Positions 10,210 to 24,033 of a DNA stretch of 64,000 nucleotides are shown in pieces. Positions within the stretch are counted from its first letter, which is position 1. Every line of letters starts with the position of its first letter. Source of the DNA: Pogonophryne albipinna (taxonomy: Eukaryota; Chordata; Actinopteri; Perciformes; Artedidraconidae); contig CM053250.1 of NCBI GenBank assembly GCA_028583405.1, positions 42,186,283 through 42,250,282 of the forward strand, written 5' to 3'. The notes below the pieces were generated by a model. It searched no databases. It was not told the DNA's origin and saw only the letters and a program-made list of their open reading frames with translations. The position numbers and the translations under genes are program-made.

Positions 10210-11053
10210 GTAATCGGGTTGCATTGCTTTTATCATGTTGTACTTTGAAAATGTTACTGATTCTTTTTTTTTACTGGTAAGTGGTAACTAGTAATTGTAA
10301 AGGATTACATATGAACAATAACCCTTCCCAATAGAGATGGATATAGTGAACACAGTGCTGGATTAAAGCAGGCTGTCAGTGGATCTGTAATGCGACGATG
10401 CACGGCCTCTTCCATCATCATGAGTAAATAATCTTCAGGTCAACATGTCCATTGGCTGTCTGTCATCCAGCTCCCACTGCAGTTTGACAGGCTGCGTGAA
10501 CACAGCATGAATGAGATAGAATGACACCAGAAGTTAGTTTTGATTAATTTCAAAATAAAGCGTAATATGTAACACCGGTTTAAATGGCTCTTTTAAAGGT
10601 TATTAAAGACACTTAACAAAATAGCAAATCGTAAGTATAAACTCCTTATTAAAAAAAGAAAAACATTTTTTTTTCTGATCCGTTTATTATTCCATAATTT
10701 GACACAAAACACATTTCGCGCGCATTTATTTTGTTTTGAAAGGTTTGAACGGAAATTCTGTCGTGTTTTGCTAACTTTGCAGTGGAAGTCGGACAGCTTT
10801 AGAGCTTGAACTCCAAAACAAGCCCTCTGAGGCTGGCCCATCACAGCCAGTTGTTCTTTTCCTTTTCCTCTCCCTCTTTTTTGGGGAGTCTTTCTGTTTT
10901 TTCTGCCCTGCCTGCAGACAGTGTGTGTGAGTGGGTGTGTCTGCGGGCCAGTGCAGCCTAGTCGCTGCTTGTGCGCACTCTGAAAAGAGGAAAAAGTTGA
11001 TGATGAGTTCAGTGTGAGAGCGGCCCGCCTCGGAGCAGGCTACCCGACCAGGA
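10210..11053. promoter_or_regulatory. sntb2: sntb2 upstream region and 5' UTR
   Basis: This is the interval immediately upstream of the syntrophin ATG. It becomes GC-richer after 10780, with a pyrimidine-rich block (10850-10910) and a CGGAGCAGG-containing leader. I find no TATA box in a convincing position, which fits a GC-rich housekeeping-type promoter. Nothing coding is visible between 10210 and 10780. Confidence 0.4.
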
Positions 11054-11777
11054 ATGGCAGTTTGGACCAGAGCAGACAAAAACGGTCAGCTGGACCTTCT
11101 CCTCCGGGACCGCTGGATCAGAGTGGCCGCCGAACTCACCCGAGAAACGCTGACTTTAACGGCCGAAGCGGAGGCAGGCGGCCAGGGGGGCAACCACTGG
11201 GACTACAACAACTCTTCGGTGGGCCTGCGAAATGGCATGTCGAACGTAAACGACTCGGGACAGAGTCCGGGGAACCATGGTTGCGGTCCGTCCTCGGGTG
11301 AAGACCAGAACCAGAACCATGGGGGTAGGGGGCGTAGCGGCAGCCCGGGGCTCGGGGGTGTCAGTCGGGGTCAATACGACGGCAACTACGGTGTAAATAG
11401 CCCCGGGAAATACCCGAATAACGGCACAAACTCTGACTTTGGAAGCCCCGGATCCAGCTACGGCAGTCCCGGGTCCAGCTTCGGGTCGAGACAAGGAGAC
11501 ATGCCCGTCAGTGCGGACGGCCCTTCGGAAGCTGTGCGGAAAGTTCGGGTTGTCAAACAGGAGTCTGGCGGGCTGGGGATCAGTATTAAGGGGGGGCGCG
11601 AGAACCGGATGCCCATCCTCATCTCCAAGATTTTCCCGGGGCTCGCCGCTGACCAGAGCAGGGCTCTCCGGGTGGGAGACGCGATTCTGTCCGTTAATGG
11701 GAACGACCTCCGGGAGGCTACACACGACCTCGCGGTCCAGGCGCTTAAGAAGGCGGGGAAAGAAGTAACGCTGGAGG
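11054..11777 (+). CDS. sntb2: Beta-2-syntrophin, exon 1 (PH1 N-half and PDZ)
   Basis: Syntrophins are cytoplasmic membrane-associated adaptors that bind dystrophin/utrophin and dock channels and signalling proteins through a PDZ domain. The start [20 protein letters not shown] matches the N-terminal half of the split PH1 domain of beta-2-syntrophin (residues about 1-40). Residues 41-158 are an unusually Gly/Ser/Asn-rich linker with SPG repeats ([17 protein letters not shown]). Residues about 161-241 are the PDZ domain: the ligand-binding loop is GLGISIKGG, followed by [31 protein letters not shown] and the helix [16 protein letters not shown]. The exon ends with one base of a Val codon before donor GTAAGT (11778), completed by TG in exon 2. 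The beta-2 assignment rests on MAVWTRA, RVRVVKQE and [12 protein letters not shown]. The linker is more Gly/Asn-rich than in mammals. Confidence 0.95.
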
Positions 11778-11879
11778 GTAAGTTGGCCAACGCGAGAGCG
11801 AGGAGTTGCAGAGGCCGAGATGAGACTCCTGTGCTCAGGCTGTTCACCTCTGCAGCGGTGCGAGAACTATTCAGATCCT

Positions 11880-12150
11880 TTACTGAAGTTGAAGTACCAA
11901 TACATTATTGTCAAACTACTTAATTACAAGTAAAAGTCCTGCATTCTTAATCTTACTTAAGTAAAAGTTGTGTGAAAAGTAGCTAAAGCTGTTATAAATG
12001 TTGTGGAGTAAAATTACATTGTTTCCCTTTTAAATGTAGTTGAGTACAACTATAAAGTAGTATAAATGGAAATATTAAAGTAAAATACAAGTACCTCAAA
12101 ATTGTACTTAGGTAGGCCTACTTGAGTAAAAGTGCTTCTCACCTCTGCAT
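11880..12150. repeat. ACTTAAGTAAAAGT-type dispersed repeat, copy 1
   Basis: Characteristic blocks are AAGTAAAAGTCCTGCATTC, TACTTAAGTAAAAGT and GAGTAAAAGTGCTTCTCAC. Related copies are at about 40590-40930 and 59690-59840. It is a common teleost repeat type; no ends or coding sequence could be defined. Confidence 0.6.
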
Positions 12151-15100
12151 TACTTTTTCATATTTCCAGTTAATAACATTAATAACACTGGAGTCAGTTT
12201 GGTACTTTTAAGAAACATAATCACATATCAGTGTTGGTCTAACCTGAACATACAGCATCATTTCAGACAGACTAACATAGTTTAAAGCAAGATGACAAAA
12301 ATGCAATATGCAATATAAAGTATTTTAATATATTTTATATATATATAAAACATGTATGTATTATTATTATTATTACATTCCATTACTTTAGACATGCATT
12401 AAATAAAACAATAGCTAAAGGGTGCTTTCTAAATAATTGGATGATTTTCTTATGATAATGTATTAATCAGAACCACACTTGGTCTTTAAATATGAGTTTA
12501 GAAAGAACACTACCATCACTAACACTTGGTGAACTTTTGTAATTTTAAATTTGTATCAACATGTATGCATTTCTTTAGGATATTATGAGATAACAGCAGG
12601 TACACATTCACAGTTGTTCTGTGACCAGGAGCAGGCTCAAATCACATCATCAGAACAGAAAGCCTTTGATTGGTGTAAACAGGAAAGTAACCACAGTTGT
12701 GGTCACAGTCCAAGTTAGATACATTGTACTCTATATTTGAATGGCTGTGGGTTGCTAAAGATAAGAGGCCACTGTTGACAGATGCAGATGAGATGTTCTT
12801 TCTTGCTGTGACTACACTGTACTGTCCAGGAGAGAGACAGACAGGGAGAGGGGGGGTCATGTAAATGACCTGTGTGTGCCTGTAATTACTGCTGAGATGA
12901 GGCATGCTTGAATTAGCATTCTTGTGAACTTTCTTTTTGGTTTTTCCATCTTGTCCTAGTTTGTTGTGCAATACAACTGAAAAACAATATAATGAAACCA
13001 TGTGGCCTATTAAATTAATTGAAACAGCATTGGATAAAATGACTGTGGTGTCGAGCAACTAGCAGATGAAGAGTGAGATATTTTTTTCAGAAGTTGGTGG
13101 AGACCAAAAAATAGTGATAATTAACTTACATTTGTCTAATAGCCAAAACTTTTGAAGTTTTTTTTAATAAGTTTTCAACAACATGGTGGCTGTTTATCTG
13201 TTAAGTTGTTGTTATGTCCTCTGGTGACATAAAATCATTTTTATAATGCAGCTCATTAGCAGACTCTTGATATGAGGCAGATTAAGGGTTTTAGCAGTAT
13301 TCATATTAGCAGCTCCACAGAAAGGCATTCAAGGTCTGCAGAAGATGTGGCGTGCATGCATTCCACAAAACTATCCAAATATCAAAAGGCCTTAGAATCT
13401 ACTCAACTTCAAACTTTATACATCATAAGGAATTCCTAGTGTAGATGGAGGTAGCCATATGAAGAGAATTGTGTTCGTAAGGAGATCCGTACTGGCTCCA
13501 TGGAGATGATTTAAGATCCTAAAATGTGCTGACACAGAACTGTTCAGGATAGTGGAAAAAGAGTGACTCGAAGGGAGAGGCCACAGAGCCCTTGAGGTTC
13601 GGAAACTTCAGGCCAGGAACAGCTAAATGCTGTTTAATGGTTTGGAATGAACGCCGGATGAATACCGATGAGTGGAACTGTAGGGACTAATGTGTGAAAC
13701 CTTTCCTCTCCAGTGGGGCCTACAATACAACAGGTAAAATGTCTTCCTTTTTTTAAACCATAGAAAACTGTATCAACATAAGAATTTTACCAACCAGAAA
13801 TGATCCAAAATACTTTACAGTTTGTTCAGCTGTTTGATGGAGATGGCTTGATAGTAACACATGCAGATGTTGCACAGAATGTTGAAGTGTATTCGTTCAA
13901 ACTGCTGCAGGAATTTGGCCGTTTGCAATTGAAATCAGTATGGAAAGCATTTGCAGCATCCCTCAGTTGTGGACAGGAGGATGTGCTCCTCGTTTCGCAG
14001 CCCAGACGCTGGCCTCTGTGTGAAGAATGTGTCAGCTGCCTGTCACTGTTTGTCAGTTTCACAGGCGCTGAGCTGTGTTGTTTCTGGAAGGCTCTCTCTC
14101 CCCCAGCTCTGAGAGAGAAACATCCATCAGACAGAGCGGGCACCAGCTCCAGACCTCTGTGCCGTGTACACAAGACATAACCCCCCAGATATTCTCACAA
14201 TTAGCTTAGGTGCCCCACATTCCTGACCTCCGCTTGCCTGCTTGTAGGGCAAAGGTCAACACTTTCGGCTCCGGCTTGGATCATTGTGCTCTTCCCTTGC
14301 AGCACGCTTTCAGTGCGTTGTATTGCGGCTGTTACCTCAGAGTCAGGTCAAATGCTAAGTAAGTTTACACATACAAGGACTTTGCTTTGGTGCATACATA
14401 AAACACAATGATCACGATGTAAAATAGCAAACATTACAGAAAGTATTTCAAAAACAATCAGTTAAGAAAAACAAAAAGAAAGAAAATATGTGCAATTTAT
14501 CAGATTTTGCAGGTTTATTAGTGCATGAAAGACCATTTCCTCATGCAGATAATAGAAGTATGTATAAAAACGTTTTGCTGCTAAATGTCTTCTTTTGGAA
14601 CAAGGTGGGCCACCAAGCCATTTAAAATCAAGCAGCACGTTGCCTGAATAGCTAAGCTAATTAATGGCCTAAATATATCCACACAAAATATCCAGCATAA
14701 GCACTGAAATATGTGAGTGGACAGAGATCACTGATCTCACAATAACAGCTGAGACCAAACATTTTTAAGCCTAGATTGTTGTAATAAGAATCGATCCAAT
14801 GATTATATGCCCAAAAAAAGTAGTGCCAAACCCCTGGAGAATAAGCTGCAGCTCCTTCAGCTCTACTGGACTTGTTAGTGTCTTTCAGCTCATCATTTTG
14901 GTTTTGATCCGAAATCCGTATTTCCAGCAGCAGCAGACAGCTGTTTTCAGTGAAAAGAAAAAAGCAAATACTGACTTTTGTATTTTTTTCATGTCTTATT
15001 AAGTCCTAAATAGAGCTTAAATAAAAGAATGACTATAATGTTTTTTCAAGAAGCCTTATCTTGATTTGAATCTTTTATCTCAATTTGTTGATCTACTTTT

Positions 15101-15445
15101 TCCTGCTCTGAAGTAGGGCTGAACGATTAATCGATTTTAAATCGAAATCGTGGTTTGAAATGATGCGACTATCAAATCGCAAAGCCTGCAAATTTTTTCT
15201 TCTTCTTGTGTGTCAGTCATCCACACCAATCAGAAGTGCTGTGCTCCACATGTACCAGCCATTGTTAACCAATCAGAAGTGGCCCATGATAGAAGGTGAT
15301 AGACAGATTGATCCAATCACCTGCCAAGTATTTTTGAAAGTGCCTGCCCTTTCCAAATGGCTTCCAATGGAGCTTTAGATGGTTTGGTGAAACAAAGCAT
15401 CTGAGTCAGGTTAGTAATGCTCCATCACATGTTTTACATCTATTA
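12151..15445. other. sntb2 intron 1, unique-looking stretch
   Basis: Mostly AT-rich intronic sequence. I see a short TATTATTAT run near 12360 and, at about 15115-15160, a fragment (TAGGGCTGAACGATTAATCG) that resembles a teleost hAT terminus without a partner. The frames at 12642-13058 and 13800-14180 overlap on opposite strands and show no family motif. Confidence 0.5.
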
Positions 15446-15783
15446 CGGCCCGTCCACACAGCGGCGTTGGAAGCTTCTTCCAACACTTCTGCCCATTCAC
15501 TTTGAATGGGGTGACGTCACTTTTCGCCGAACTGCATTGTGGGAAGCAGAGCGGAGCTTTCCTGGCGTTTCAGGCTGCAAAAGTTGAGCAATGTTCAACT
15601 TTTGAAGCTTCTGAAGCTTTCGGTGGAAGCGTCAGCCAATCAAATCATATGCCAGTACAAGCTCTAGCCAATCAAACCGCTGCTTGTGTGTCAGGGGCGG
15701 GAGATTCATGTGATTGGTTGTTGGTCGAGCTTCAGACACGCCCGCCGGCAAGCTTTTTCCAAAGCCGCTGTGTGGACGGGCCG
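15446..15783. mobile_element. PIF/Harbinger-type MITE with TTA target duplication
   Basis: A 338-bp element starts CGGCCCGTCCACACAGCGGC and ends with its near reverse complement GCCGCTGTGTGGACGGGCCG. TTA flanks both sides (15443-15445, 15784-15786). A 3-bp TTA/TAA duplication plus a GGCC-rich terminal repeat fits PIF/Harbinger. There is no coding capacity. Confidence 0.85.
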
Positions 15784-15786
15784 TTA

Positions 15787-16808
15787 CAGGGTGAGTCTTA
15801 AACTGAAGCTCGACTTTAAAGCAACCCAACGGAAGTTTCATGTAAGTTTAGTTCTTTCACTCGTAGCTCGGCTGCGGGGGTGCTAGAGACGGGAGCACGT
15901 TGATACGACCTTCCTAGCCGGAGATATGGCTTTATTGGCACCATAACAAAAACTTAGTTTTGCCAAAGCACATTGTACAAACTTTTAACAAACATGTTAA
16001 CAACTTCATGTAACACAAATTCAAGGAAAGAAGCTCGATATCATCAACCAAATCACAATTATGATGATACAAAGAATATCATTGCTCCTGAGGCAGGCTG
16101 CAGCTCTCTATGAGCTCTCCTAACAGGATTTGCTATTTGTGAATGTTTGTTATGTGGTCAAATTCAGGAAGTTGGCTTTTACATTTGGGGAAGGGTTGGA
16201 CTGGCTGGAGTGTTGTGCACTTTGTCTTCGCTGCACAGCTGACAGAAGCGCTGCTCTTTGGAAGCCATTCTTTTTTGTATGGGCCAGTGTCAAAGGCCAT
16301 GCTGTGTGAGTGTGTATTTGGTCAGGGTGGTTCTGTGTTTGCTGACAGTCACTATCCAAGGACGTATGAAAGATTGAGTTATTTTTAAACAGACAATCTT
16401 TGCCCCATTGACTCATGACATGCATTTATCCCAGACATGACAGGCTGCTGGTTAATCCCCCTCCCTCACCAGCTGACTGATGGACATCCCATATGTCCAA
16501 ATGATTAGTTGGAGCTGGCTGCAGCCACCCTTGTGTCTTATTGGGTTAGCCTGCTGGTCAGTGGAAGGAGACGCCTTTGTGTGAGTAATTGGAGGAATAA
16601 AAACAGCACATACCAGGCACAGAGGCCATTGATGAAACGGGGACAGGCCTGACGAGGAACAGATCCTTTCTTTTGTTCCGGGGCCCAAGTTAACCGAGCG
16701 TCCATTCACTGTGTGGCTCTCTGTCCTCATGGGGCCAGATCTGCCACAGAGCGTGAGTCTGCACAGCTGAAAGAGGCCATGTTAGTGAGTCAGTCTCATC
16801 ATCTCCAC
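15787..16808. other. sntb2 intron 1, no feature
   Basis: Apart from overlapping opposite-strand frames near 16143-16730 without motifs, I see nothing. The last eight bases (16801-16808, ATCTCCAC) are the target site of the next element. Confidence 0.5.
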
Positions 16809-18325
16809 TAGTGCTGCACGATTCTTGCTCAAATGTGAATCACGATTTTCCTCCATAAGAATTGAGATCACGATTCTCACACGATTCTCACACGATTCTC
16901 ATCGTTTCAATGAAAATATTTATTGCACTCTTACTCTTAGACGTTACGTGAGTACAATGAATTTAAACAGACAACATTTGTCTCTCTTGTAACAAAAACA
17001 TAACTTTGTCTTTAGTCTGTAGTTGCTGAATACTGAACAAACATTACTACATTCAAAATGTGGCACCTGGAGCCAACTATTGTGGCTTTAAACAGACACC
17101 ATCAACATCAAAGTGCTGGACATCTTTCAGTTCTGTCTCGACTGTGGTTCGAGTCTTGTAGTACATGGCAGGCAATGCAGTACGTGAAAAGTAGTTGCGG
17201 GAAGGCACTGAGTACCGCTTATCCAGCGTCTTCATCAAGTTCTTGAACCCTTTATTTTGAACTGTATTCATATCCTTAGCCAAGTAAAAGGTGATGGCTT
17301 TCGTTATCTCTTTGTGCCTTCGTGAGCTGTGTGAATATGGTGTTACGTTGAATAACGTTTGGCTTATGGATGTTTGTGTCGTTGTCTGGGGGTTTGATTT
17401 TTTTTTCTGGTTGTCCTTTGCTAAAGCATACTGTATTTTATGGTGACGTTGCAGGTGATTTAATAGGTTTGTGGTGTTACCTGACGTCGTTGCGACGATG
17501 CGAGAACAATGCTTACAGTGGACGACTTTTTGTAAGTCATCATCAGGATCAAATCCAAAAAAGTTCCACACACTGGATGAATGTGGTCCTTTTTTCGGCA
17601 CAAGCACAACTTCCCTCTCACTCTCGCCAGAGTCGCCACCGGGATTTTCATCGGTGTTGTTGTCATTGTCCTCGACCTCCTCGTCACTCATTTCTGTGTC
17701 ACTCATTTCTGTTTTTCTTGTACTACTAGTCGCTCTCGTCACTCTTTGCTAATCAGTGCTAATGCTAACGCTCCTGTAAACATACTGCCGGCTCCTGCCC
17801 TCACGTGCTGCAGTCAGTGAGTGTTGCCAGCTATACTTATTATAAGCCACATTGGGCTTATCTTTCTGTAAAGTTGCTTGGTAGTAAGTAATAATGGTTG
17901 TTGCGGTTGTGAGCTTGTAGATGGGTTATTTTCTTTTTTTATAATAGCCGACCCGACATATATAGGTTTAAAGTGCTCATGTTCTTTTGCGCTTGTTTTC
18001 ATAGACCTGGTTGCTTATTCCTTCCGCAAAAACTGGCAACACTAGTGGCTGCAGCGTTAACACTGCATGAGAGGAGGAGAGACAGACAGAACACTACCAT
18101 TTGCATGCGATCATGGTACTTTAATGTTAAGTGAGTATATTTGCTTTACATCGTTTAAGTGATTGACATTGCAAGTTGGTATTATTCAGAAGCAAAATAA
18201 TAAAAAATGTAAATTTATTTAAAAAAATCAGCATGACGTCATAGGATCGCCGTAATTTAGAAATGAGATCGCATAGGTGTCTGAATCAAGATCACGATCT
18301 TTTTTCGATTAATCGTGCAGCACTA
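16809..18325 (-). mobile_element. hAT transposon, 1.5 kb, exact 8-bp target duplication
   Basis: The element starts TAGTGCTGCACGATT and ends AATCGTGCAGCACTA. ATCTCCAC is duplicated exactly on both sides (16801-16808 and 18326-18333). An 8-bp duplication with TAG..CTA-type ends is diagnostic of hAT. The subterminal regions are rich in CACGATT motifs. Inside is the N-terminal part of a BED-finger transposase on the minus strand but no catalytic core, so it is an internally deleted copy. Confidence 0.95.
17077..17742 (-). pseudogene. Truncated BED zinc-finger hAT transposase
   Basis: A 221-codon frame has an acidic N-terminus (residues about 14-50, DEEVEDNDNNTDENPGGDSG) and then a BED finger (about 57-101) with SSVWNFFGF, the CKHC pair and the HLQRHH histidines. 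After it come segments typical of the start of the hAT transposase body (KEITKAITFYLAKDM, YSVPSRNYFSRTALPAMY). The RNase H-like catalytic domain and C-terminal dimerisation region are missing, because the frame ends and the element's right part is non-coding. It resembles ZBED1/Ac-type transposases. It would bind DNA at most. Confidence 0.85.
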
Positions 18326-18373
18326 ATCTCCACTGCCTTTGATATCTGCCGATATGTCTTCTGCAATGTGTAG

Positions 18374-18955
18374 ATGTTTACATGGACTGCCCCCCCCCCC
18401 CTAGGGGAATTCATCCACAAAAAAGACACTGGATGCTGCACTAGGTCAGAAACCAGAGGAGACTGTGAAGTCCACCGTAGACGGACCACTTTTGGACAAA
18501 ATGTCCTCTCCATTAAAGGCAGCTCATTGTGGAATAGCCTCCCAACTGAGATACGGGATTGTCCAACTCTCAATAGCTTCAAAGGTCAACTCAAAGAATG
18601 GTTGAGAAACAAACAGACGTGCACTCACCGCTAAATGCACTTTAACACAGGGGTATCTCCTCTTGCACTTTATGTAGCACTTGCATCTTCTCTTGCACCT
18701 TATATGTCATAGCTGCTACATTGTATTGCCATGTGGTAAATACTTGTGTATGCTGCTCTTGCTCTGTGGCATATCATATTTATTTTTGCTATGTATATAA
18801 ATGTCATGTTCTTATATGTTGTATGTGAGGGACTGCGGATGGAAATTAGCTCAAAGCTAAAATCCGGCATATTTACACTTGAAGCATTATTTGTCTTAAG
18901 TGTTCATTAATGTGCACTGTCCCTGTTCAAATAAACGATTAAATTAAATGAAAGT
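18374..18955 (+). mobile_element. Non-LTR retrotransposon (LINE) 3' end
   Basis: The frame 18374-18634 encodes the C-terminal tail of a LINE polymerase ORF, with RRTTFGQNVLSIKGSSLWNS, LPTEIRD and FKGQLKEWL. That tail follows the reverse transcriptase in many fish L2/Rex-like elements. A 3' UTR of about 300 bp ends in ATTAAATTAAATGAAA-like sequence. The 5' part is truncated, as usual for target-primed insertion. Confidence 0.8.
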
Positions 18956-19049
18956 GACATTTGAATTACATGTGTAATGTGTAAACAATTAGTTTTTTGA
19001 GAATGAGTTTCTAGCATTCAAATATAATTTTATCCCAAACAAGTTGTCA

Positions 19050-19240
19050 TTTAAAGAGGCCCTATTTAGCTTTTGTGGTGTTCCCTCTCCTGTAGTGTGT
19101 TCTATAGGTTTCTGTGCATGTAAATGCTCTGCAAAGGCTAAAATCCCTCTTTTCCCTCCAGAGGGGGTTTCTCTCCCACACTTTTTTCAGGTGGCATTTT
19201 TCATGATTTCATCTCCATTTACCTTATATTAGGGATTGTG
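19050..19240. repeat. Fragment of a teleost MITE
   Basis: GAGGCCCTATTTAGCTTTTG, CATGTAAATGCTCTGCAAAG and the following thymine-rich part resemble the left interior of the TTAA-flanked element at 506-1301 (TGCATGTAAACGGTGTGCA). Ends are not preserved. Confidence 0.4.
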
Positions 19241-19570
19241 GGAGAAGCTGATCTAAATATTTTTGTCTCACCAAAACCCTCAACAATATTTTATGGCTGG
19301 ATACCATTTTGGATAATTATGCCTCTTTTTCATTTGGGTTTACTGAGCTCGTAAAGAGTTTTATTTTAATATGGCTCAAATGACTGTAATTTAAAAAAGA
19401 AAAGACAGTGTTGGTAGCAAGCCAATTGAATTACCTTCAACTCTGCAGTTCCTCTCATGTCTACGTAGCAATTCTGTTTCTCTCTGCTCGTTGTAGTGGT
19501 TTCACAAACCAGAATTGAATTCACTCAAATCAACATTGTTTCCAGATGCAACAGCATCTGTTTCGGGGAA

Positions 19571-19734
19571 TAATCTGAATCTGTGTATCTACCGTCCAAT
19601 TGTTTTTCTTTATTAAACACGTAAACGGAAGAGCGTTTGAGAGGCCTTTTTGCTTTTTACCTTACTAAATGGTCTAATGGTCCTTGGAGCGAGGGGCGGG
19701 GCGAAACTCACCGAAGTGATTTCAAAACAAAAGC
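19571..19734 (+). repeat. Arm 1 of a long inverted repeat pair
   Basis: This roughly 164-bp block recurs in reverse complement at 27438-27600 with about 90% identity by eye. Shared strings include GTGTATCTACCGTCCAATTG, TTTATTAAACACGTAAA and GCGAGGGGCGGGGC. It is either two copies of one repeat or the ends of one large element. Confidence 0.8.
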
Positions 19735-19924
19735 GGTGATAATATTATAAACAAAGAGAAACAAGGTGAATTTAGCGATCACAACGAAAACGGCCAAGAC
19801 ACATATTGAGCCAAGAAAATGGATGTTACTAAGGGCTGTAAATATAATAAGCCTGTGTCTAAAATGGACAACATTGTTAGGAGATTTAAACTATACAGCG
19901 ATTCTGCACTGCGGTCAACTCAGC

Positions 19925-20555
19925 CACCTCTCGAGTTTGTCTTTTCAAATCAGCTGCTCTTCATTATTCCTGCTATATTTGACGAGTGATACAAATATGT
20001 TTTTACCACAAGTTCTTAAGGAAACTGACACTGTTGGACTCGGTTCTAGTTTGACTTCTACCAGAAATAAAATGAAGTACTTTTGCTGTGTACTTTGTGA
20101 ACTCTGTCAAAGTCCCCTCCTTAGTACATAATGCATGTTTTTCTGCTATATTTTATGAATGATAAAAATATAATTTTACCATTAGTTCCTAATGAAATTG
20201 ATACTGTTTGACTTTGTATTACTTCGCCTACTACTTGCAATATATTGAAGTACTTTTACTGTGTATCTTTTGAGAAATCCTCTGTCAAAGTCCCCTGCTG
20301 AGAACAAAATCAAGCCACTTCTGCTAAGTTTGATGAGGGAATTCTTTTTTGTTGCCATTAGTTCTTCGTGAGATTGATCCTGTTGGACTCAGTTCTAGTG
20401 AAACTACCCCCACAAGTACTATGAAGTACTTACTGTGTACTTTTCCTGTACTCCTGTGTCAATGTCCCCTCCTGAGAACAAGAATGCATGTTTCTCTGCT
20501 ATTTTGAATAAGCGTTAAAAAAAACTTTCTTCATGAGACTGATATTGTTGGACAG
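19925..20555. repeat. About 175-bp tandem repeat, about 3.5 degenerate copies
   Basis: GAAGTACTT recurs near 20073, 20247 and 20423 (spacing 174-176). Each is followed by TCAAAGTCCCCTCCT, a TCTGCTAT block, and a TTAGTTCTT...GACTGATA-like block. Copies are diverged. The plus frame 19766-20131 overlaps it and has no motif. Confidence 0.75.
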
Positions 20556-21279
20556 AGTATTTTAAGAGGATGGTAGACTTTATATCAGCAATACTTACAG
20601 TCAGTACTCCGGCAGCAGCATTTTTACCCCTTGGAAAGTCTATAGAGTCTGGCCTGGATAGCTGGTTTATCCTTCAGCACACTGACACACTCTGTCACTC
20701 TTGTTGGCCTCTTATGAAGCTGCTGTCTTTTAAAATATGATTATTTCTCTGCTCCTAGTTCATTTCTCGCAGATTCTTCCATCAGTCCCAGTCATTGCAT
20801 GTCAGTCAATAGAGCTTTGAAAAATGTGTCCAATTCAACAAAATGTTTTTTTGTGAGTGAAGGCCAGAGCTAAATTATAGATTGTTTGATTGTGTAATTA
20901 CAAGGTGAGAGAAAAATAAATCCACATCCTCCTATGAAACGTATTTTATTTCCTTTTCCATGTTATATTTATACTTACTTGCATTAGAACATTTGCATGT
21001 TGAACTACATGCTGGATATCTTCCCCAGCCTCAAGGAAATACAATAAAATAAATGGATTCCACATTTTAAAAAATTGATAAAAATGTATAAATTAATAAT
21101 GTTGTGTGCAAACATTTCAAATTTAAATATAAAATGAAAAATAAGTTTACTTTTGAAATGATTTCTCACAAAAACCTTTCTAAATTATAGTAAACTATTA
21201 AAAAAGTTTAGTCAATATACGTTTTTCTGCCTAAAATAGTTGAAATTGAACGTAAACTATCAAACACCACATGCATGGC
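20556..21279. other. sntb2 intron 1, no feature
   Basis: AT-rich sequence, increasingly A/T-homopolymeric near the degraded left end of the Tc1-like element. Nothing else is seen. Confidence 0.5.
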
Positions 21280-21611
21280 AATTAACCAATTTTCTCCCAC
21301 TTAAAAAGATGAGAGAGGCCTGTAATTTTCATCCTAGGTACACTTCAACTATGAGAGACAGAATGGGGGGAACGAATCCAGAAAATCACATTGTAGGATT
21401 TTTAAAGAATTTATTTGCAAATTATGGTGGAAAATAAGTATTTGGTCAATAACAAAAGTTCATCTCAATACTTTGTTATATACCCTTGATTGGCAATGAC
21501 AGAGGTCAAACGTTTTCTGTAAGTCTTCACAAGGTTTTCACACACTGTTGCTGGTATTTTGGCCCATTCCTCCATGCAGATCTCCTCTAGAGCAGTGATG
21601 TTTTGGGGCTG

Positions 21612-23256
<1,645 letters not shown>

Positions 23257-23605
23257 AGTGGAGTTTGGAATGTGTTTGAGGTTGTGGACAGGTGTCTTTT
23301 ATACTGATAACGAGTTCAAACAGGTGCCATTAATACAGTTAACAAGTGGAGGACAGAGGAGGCTCTTAAAGAAGAAGTTACAGGTCTGTGAGAGCCAGAA
23401 ATCTTGTTTGTTTGTAGGTGACCAAAAAGGAATTTACCAATTAATTCATTAAAAATCCTACAATGTGATTTCCTGAATTCTTTCCCCCCATTCTGTCTCT
23501 CATAGTTGAAGTGTACCTAGGATGAAAATTACAGGCCTCTCTCATATTTTTAAGTGGGAGAACTTGCACAATTGGTGGCTGACTAAATACTTTTTTGCCC
23601 CACTA

Positions 23606-24033
23606 TATTGTAATTGATGCAGTCTTTCTGAACACTTTTTAAAAAAAATACTGCAAATGAAAAATATTTTACATTTTCTGCACAGAGAGTGCCCTAACTT
23701 ACAGCAGTTGAAAAGATTTGTGAAAGGATAAATTATTCATGGGCTTCAATGGCTCTAGTAAAGGGTGTTTTATGGTTGCTTGTATTATCCTCAGATAGTG
23801 GTTTGTTTAAATAACTACTGACATTTTAATAAATATTGCAAAAAAGGGCTCCAAAAAAGGCATATATAACCTGGCCGGCTTAACCAGTGTGTAATTCTTC
23901 AAGCACCACAAGATTCAGAGTTTATAAAGTACAATTCTGGGCCATTTATTGTGCCATTTCTCCAAATATATACAGTAAAAATGCCTGTTTTGAAGCCTTA
24001 AAATGGTGCAGGAAAAGGACTTTACATTGTATT
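23606..24033. other. sntb2 intron 1, no feature
   Basis: AT-rich spacer between the Tc1-like element and LTR element A. The last five bases (GTATT, 24029-24033) are the target duplication of element A. Confidence 0.5.

Noticed and set aside
11156..11847. Antisense and alternate frames over sntb2 exon 1
   Set aside because: They are GC-rich shadows of the syntrophin frame and carry no domain of their own.
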